Part shown: positions 60,630-64,000 of the stretch, one piece after another
Position numbering within the stretch: the first letter of the stretch is position 1
Layout: the number at the start of each line of letters is the position of its first letter
DNA from: Chromatiaceae bacterium
Lineage (GTDB): Bacteria > Pseudomonadota > Gammaproteobacteria > Chromatiales > Chromatiaceae
Direction: 5' to 3'
DNA length: 64,000 nt
Assembly (NCBI GenBank): GCA_024235415.1
Contig: JACKML010000008.1
Span: 62,001 to 126,000, forward strand
Made by a program: the position numbers and the translations under genes
Notes under the pieces: generated by a model
Databases searched by the model: none
What the model was told of the DNA's origin: nothing
What the model saw: the letters and a program-made list of their open reading frames with translations, nothing else

Positions 60630-60798
60630 ATTCGTCCACCTGGTGTGGCTGATCGTCGTCCGGGCGCTGTTCGTCGCGCTTTTGCCGGTCGGATTTCTCC
60701 GGCGGCCGACGCGGGCGCTTGCGCCGACCCGCATCACGCGCGCGGTTCAGCGGCGAGATGCTGCCGATATTGCCCGGTTGTTTGATCTCGTCTGCCAT
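60622..60798 (-). CDS. Small basic/acidic protein between cheW and DUF2802 genes
   Basis: The 58-residue ORF begins MADEIKQPGNIGSISPLNRA, then a highly charged, likely disordered stretch (Arg/Lys-rich, later Asp/Glu-rich), ending in HQVDEYV. It lies 10 bp after cheW and overlaps the DUF2802 start, with the same strand and close spacing as the rest of the operon. Function unknown. Confidence 0.65.
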   Translation of the reverse strand: MADEIKQPGNIGSISPLNRARDAGRRKRPRRPPEKSDRQKRDEQRPDDDQPHQVDEYV

Positions 60799-60808
60799 CG
60801 CCGCGGTG

Positions 60809-61291
60809 TCAGAATACGGCCATCTCTGACCATTCTTCGTCGGTCAGGAGCTTGTTCAGATCGACGACGATCAGCAGATCCTCGTCGCGGCTGGCGACAC
60901 CCTGGATATAGCGTGAGCTCTCGTCATTGCCAATATTGGGTGCCGAATCGATCTCCGACTGGCGCAGCTCCACCACCTCGGCGACGCTGTCCACCAGGAT
61001 CCCGACGACCTGCTGATCGGATTCAATGATCACGATCCGACTGGCATCGTCACGTTCGGTGGTCGGCAGTCCGAAGCGGGTACGCGTGTCGATGACAGTC
61101 ACGACGTTGCCGCGCAGGTTGATGATCCCCAGTACATAACCGGGGGCACCGGGCACCGGTGCGATCTCGCTGACCCGCAGCACCTCCTGCACCTGCATCA
61201 CGTTGATGCCATACGACTCATCCTTCAACCGGAAGGTCACCAGCTGGATGACCGGGTCGCTCGCTGCGCTCTCTGCCGCCGATTTGTTCAT
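60809..61291 (-). CDS. cheW: Chemotaxis coupling protein CheW
   Basis: The 160-residue CheW domain protein starts its fold with QLVTFRLKDESYGINVMQVQ. VPGAPGYVLGIINLRGNVVTV is the core motif and VGILVDSVAEVVELRQSEID the receptor/kinase interface. It couples chemoreceptors to CheA. It belongs to the flagellar motor/chemotaxis cluster at the right end. Confidence 0.96.
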   Translation of the reverse strand: MNKSAAESAASDPVIQLVTFRLKDESYGINVMQVQEVLRVSEIAPVPGAPGYVLGIINLRGNVVTVIDTRTRFGLPTTERDDASRIVIIESDQQVVGILVDSVAEVVELRQSEIDSAPNIGNDESSRYIQGVASRDEDLLIVVDLNKLLTDEEWSEMAVF

Positions 61292-61367
61292 CTTTCCATC
61301 TCCGCTTGCGCCGTCGGCGAGATGTCAAAACATCGCCACCGAGCACCGTTTAAGAAAATTGCTTGCA

Positions 61368-61991
61368 CTATCCGTGCCTAATTCCGTTTGCGACCACGTC
61401 CGGATCGAGCAGCACGCACATCTGTGCCACCAGCAACCCAAGCAGCCAGGCGCGCTGCTGTCGCCTCCTGCTCCAACGCATATCGTCTTTGCCGACCAGC
61501 ACAGCATCCTCGATGCCATCGCAAACCAGCGCCTGCCCCCCATCGCCGAACACCAGCATGTAACGTGCACTTTCACACTGCGCCGCCACGCCGATCAGCA
61601 CCCCGAGATCCGCCAGGACCACGGTCCTGCCCCTGTAACGCACCACGCCACGCTGCCATCGAGGCTGCGCCGGCAACGCCGTGACCCTGTCCGGCAGCAG
61701 TGCGACGCTGTGCAGCAACACCATGGGCATCGCGAAACGGAATTCGCCGATGCGAAACTGCAGGACGCGAAAACCGGCCGCTGCCTGTGCCCAGACCGGG
61801 ACTGCGGTCTCCAACGCGGGCTCGCCGGGGTCTTGTCCGGTTAACGGCTGAATGTCAGGCGGGTTGAGTGGCACCACGCCGGCATCGGCCGGTGTGAACT
61901 CAGGCACCTCCGCGAGCAGGGATGCCAGCAGGCTGCCCAGCGCCGCGTCATGTCGTGCCAGGCGTGTCGGCCGGGTGGCAGTGACGGTCAT
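61368..61991 (-). CDS. Second, divergent CheW-like protein
   Basis: The 207-residue protein has an N-terminal extension of about 70 residues and a CheW-like C-terminal half (LQFRIGEFRFAMPMVLLHSV, then QRGVVRYRGRTVVLADLGVL). A Trp/Arg-rich tail follows. Its start overlaps the parA stop by 4 nt. In related bacteria the parA-adjacent CheW-like protein (ParP/CheW-like) links ParA to chemotaxis arrays; that link is inferred here. Confidence 0.85.
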   Translation of the reverse strand: MTVTATRPTRLARHDAALGSLLASLLAEVPEFTPADAGVVPLNPPDIQPLTGQDPGEPALETAVPVWAQAAAGFRVLQFRIGEFRFAMPMVLLHSVALLPDRVTALPAQPRWQRGVVRYRGRTVVLADLGVLIGVAAQCESARYMLVFGDGGQALVCDGIEDAVLVGKDDMRWSRRRQQRAWLLGLLVAQMCVLLDPDVVANGIRHG

Positions 61992-62785
61992 CCGGCCGCC
62001 TCGCGCGGTACGGCCGGCTGGCGCTGAACCAGCTCCTCGAGCAGCCGCGCATAGGCCTCTACGCCGCGCGCACGTGGGTCGAAGATCGCCGGTGGCAGGC
62101 CGACGCGGCTGGCCTCGCGAAAGCGTGTGTCGATCGGAATCAGGCCGTCCCACAACTGCGCGGCAAAATCACGCTGCAACACTGCCAGGCTGTCACGCGA
62201 TGCGCGGGTCCGCTGGTCGTAGAACGTCGGCACGACTACGACCTCGAGCGGGGTCGGTCGCGCCCTGGTCACCATCTTCAGGGTGTGTTGAAGGCGTTCA
62301 AGTCCCTTGATCGCCAGGAACTCGGTCTGCACCGGTGCGATCAGGCACTCACAGGCCGCCAGCGCATTGATCAGCAGCACACCCAGGATGGGTGGGCAGT
62401 CGATCAGCACATAGTCGAAACGCGTGCTGAGCCGCTCCAGGGCACGCTTGAGTACCAGTCCCATACCTTCCATGCGCCCGGACTGGCGGTCCAGGGTCGC
62501 CAGCGCGATCGCCGCCGGTATCAGGCTCAGGCCCTCGGTGCCCGTATCCACCAGCAGCGACGCCGGATCGAGATCACGCTTCTCGGCTACGGCCTCGAAC
62601 AGGCTGTAGCTGCTGCGCTCCAGTGAATCGGGATCGAGACGGAAGTAACTGGTCAGCGAGCCATGCGGATCGACGTCCACCATCAGGGTGCGAAACCCCC
62701 ATGCCGCCAGCAGGCCGCCCAGGGCAACGGTCGTCGTGGTCTTGCCGACGCCGCCTTTCTGGTTGGCAACCGTCCAGATCCTCAT
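61988..62785 (-). CDS. ParA/MinD-family ATPase (chemotaxis-associated)
   Basis: The 265-residue deviant Walker ATPase starts at ATG 62785 (MRIWTVANQKGGVGKTTTTV, Walker A at residues about 9-17). VDVDPHGSLTSYF holds the Walker A' Asp and FDYVLIDCPPILGVL the Walker B. No parB is adjacent. In motCD-cheW clusters this protein positions chemotaxis arrays at the pole (ParC type) rather than segregating DNA. It overlaps the motD-like gene and the next cheW-like gene by 4 nt each. Confidence 0.93.
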   Translation of the reverse strand: MRIWTVANQKGGVGKTTTTVALGGLLAAWGFRTLMVDVDPHGSLTSYFRLDPDSLERSSYSLFEAVAEKRDLDPASLLVDTGTEGLSLIPAAIALATLDRQSGRMEGMGLVLKRALERLSTRFDYVLIDCPPILGVLLINALAACECLIAPVQTEFLAIKGLERLQHTLKMVTRARPTPLEVVVVPTFYDQRTRASRDSLAVLQRDFAAQLWDGLIPIDTRFREASRVGLPPAIFDPRARGVEAYARLLEELVQRQPAVPREAAG

Positions 62786-63663
62786 TGTTGCTCCACTGCC
62801 GGCCCCTCGGCCCAAGGCACTTCGTGGTCGATCACCGGTTCGGCCTCGCGCTGCCCGGTAAGGACCACAACGGTGACACGGCGATTGGCGGCGCGGCCCT
62901 TTTCGTCCACGTTCTCCGCAATCGGACGATGTTCACCCAGGCCTACCGCAGACATACGCCAGGGCTCGATGCCCGAACGCGCCAAAAAATGCACGACGCT
63001 GGCGGCGCGTGCCGCGGACAGTTCCCAGTTGGACGGGAATGTCGCCGTGGCGATCGGGATGTTGTCGGTGTGCCCCTCCACCTGCAGGTGACTGGGCAGT
63101 CGCGCCAGGGTCTGCGCCAGTTCACGCAACGGTTGCAGCGAATCGGGCGACAGGCGTGCCTCTCCCGAGCCGAAGAGCATCCGCTCTTTCATCTCGATCT
63201 CGATGCGACCCTTGCTCTGGTTGATCGTCAGCAGATCGGCATCGACATACTGTTGCAGAGACACCGCCAGCTCGTCGGCAATACGCATGTCCGTGCCATC
63301 GCGGCTGAAGCGACCACCGCTGCCCTTGTGCACACTGTCTTCGCGCGCATCGACGCTGGCCGGCGCAGGCGGCGCCGCACCTCCGGCATCGAGATTCGAC
63401 TGCCTGGGTGCCAGCGGCCCCTGCGGCAGCGCCAGGATATCGCGCGGCGGCTCACCGACCTGGATCGGCTTTTCACTGCGTGGTTCCACCGAGAACACCG
63501 TGCTGAGAGTCTCGGACAGCACACGGTACTTGCCCTCGTTTACCGAAGACACGGCATACATCACGACGAAAAAAGCGAACAGCAAGGTGATGAAGTCCGC
63601 ATAAGACACCAGCCAGCGTTCGTGGTTCTCGTGTTCCTCCGGTGGCTTTTTCCGTCGTGCCAT
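62782..63663 (-). CDS. motD: Flagellar motor protein MotD (MotB-like, OmpA domain)
   Basis: The 293-residue protein has the MotB plug/anchor start (HERWLVSYADFITLLFAFFV, with the functional Asp in SYADF) and one membrane helix. A linker and an OmpA-type peptidoglycan-binding domain follow (LQVEGHTDNIPIATATFPSN, then SAVGLGEHRPIAEN). It forms the stator with the MotA/MotC-type protein encoded upstream. It overlaps parA by 4 nt. Confidence 0.93.
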   Translation of the reverse strand: MARRKKPPEEHENHERWLVSYADFITLLFAFFVVMYAVSSVNEGKYRVLSETLSTVFSVEPRSEKPIQVGEPPRDILALPQGPLAPRQSNLDAGGAAPPAPASVDAREDSVHKGSGGRFSRDGTDMRIADELAVSLQQYVDADLLTINQSKGRIEIEMKERMLFGSGEARLSPDSLQPLRELAQTLARLPSHLQVEGHTDNIPIATATFPSNWELSAARAASVVHFLARSGIEPWRMSAVGLGEHRPIAENVDEKGRAANRRVTVVVLTGQREAEPVIDHEVPWAEGPAVEQQ

Positions 63664-63671
63664 GCGTCACC

Positions 63672-64000
63672 TCAACGCAGGAAACCCTGCAGACGTGTCT
63701 CGATCTGGCGCGGATTCTCGCCTTCCGAGATCGCCACCAGGCCCTCGATCACCAGTTCGCGATAGTGGCTCTCCTGCAGTACGTATGCCTTGAGCTTGTT
63801 CGCCATCGGCAACAGAAAGAGGTTGGCGAGACCGACACCGTAGATGGTCGCGACGAACGCGGTCGCGATGCCGCTGCCCAGCTTCGACGGGTCGGACAGG
63901 TTCTGCATCACGTGAATCAGTCCCATCACGGCACCGATGATCCCGATCGTTGGCGAATACCCCCCCATCGCGTCCAGCACCTTGCTGGCCTGCAGGTCGA
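63672..64000 (-). CDS. motC: Flagellar motor protein MotC (MotA-like), 5' end outside window
   Basis: The C-terminal portion (about 109 residues) of a MotA/MotC stator protein runs off the right edge. Visible signatures are MGGYSPTIGIIGAVMGLIHV with the conserved Pro/Gly helix, LGSGIATAFVATIYGVGLAN, and the cytoplasmic tail VIEGLVAISEGENPRQIETR. It pairs with the MotD-like protein 8 bp downstream. Confidence 0.93.
   Translation of the reverse strand, partial: DLQASKVLDAMGGYSPTIGIIGAVMGLIHVMQNLSDPSKLGSGIATAFVATIYGVGLANLFLLPMANKLKAYVLQESHYRELVIEGLVAISEGENPRQIETRLQGFLR

Noticed and set aside
61988..62785. Plasmid or chromosome partition locus
   Set aside because: The ParA-type gene has no parB or parS nearby and is embedded in the motor/chemotaxis operon, so an array-positioning role fits better.

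Overview
The window looks like a chromosomal segment of a free-living, flagellated gammaproteobacterium, most likely of the sulfur-oxidising Chromatiales/Sedimenticola-type lineages. Supporting signs are GC-rich DNA, a DsrC-family protein, an H-NOX signalling operon, an Mrp-type antiporter operon, TAXI-TRAP transport, and the gammaproteobacterial motC-motD-parA-cheW-cheW-DUF2802 gene order at the right end. The taxonomic placement is inference from gene content, not from a marker gene.

Left part (1-16.8 kb): a thiamine-diphosphate phosphoketolase/transketolase-like gene cut by the window edge lies divergent from an IclR regulator, with two matching near-palindromes exactly 100 bp apart between them. 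The IclR gene overlaps a DASS-type anion transporter. On the minus strand a GNAT-nitrilase fusion follows nhaR. nhaR ends a tightly packed, probably single operon running from a 50-codon membrane peptide through mrpE, mrpF, mrpG, an MrpA-C-terminus/MrpB fusion, mrpC, three antiporter-like subunits and a tandem universal stress protein. Upstream of it is a pair joining an archaeo-eukaryotic release-factor-like protein (baeRF) to a ribosome-hibernation-factor-like protein.

Signalling island (16.9-28.5 kb): two divergent multi-gene systems. The minus-strand operon encodes an HTH-receiver protein, a degenerate histidine kinase, a PhnD-like periplasmic binding protein, a full membrane histidine kinase, a lone receiver and a HisKA-only mini-protein. 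The plus-strand operon encodes an H-NOX sensor, a 1094-residue hybrid kinase with HPt, a receiver-SpoIIE phosphatase and a receiver-HD-GYP c-di-GMP phosphodiesterase.

Metabolic island (28.5-50.2 kb): CorA/ZntB and MarC membrane proteins and a HugZ-like protein come first. Then come an aminotransferase-BKACE pair convergent with a long minus-strand series (gabD, gabT, TAXI binding protein, fused TRAP permease, Usp, acetoacetyl-CoA synthetase). Divergent from gabD are an XRE-cupin regulator, a 985-residue basic amino acid decarboxylase, an ATP-grasp ligase and a C45 Ntn-hydrolase, facing a nitrilase-family amidase. I read this as a candidate amine/polyamine ligation-deacylation-transamination pathway. 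It is the strongest candidate here for an uncharacterised system.

Right part (50.3-64 kb): an MscS-like channel, a GGDEF diguanylate cyclase, a DsrC-family protein lacking the C-terminal cysteine, and a conserved hypothetical gene. A broken PIN-domain gene then runs into a 179-bp tandem repeat array next to tRNA-Ser(GGA). After that come YbaK, a methyltransferase, AsmA, DUF4197 and the flagellar/chemotaxis cluster, which leaves the window inside motC.
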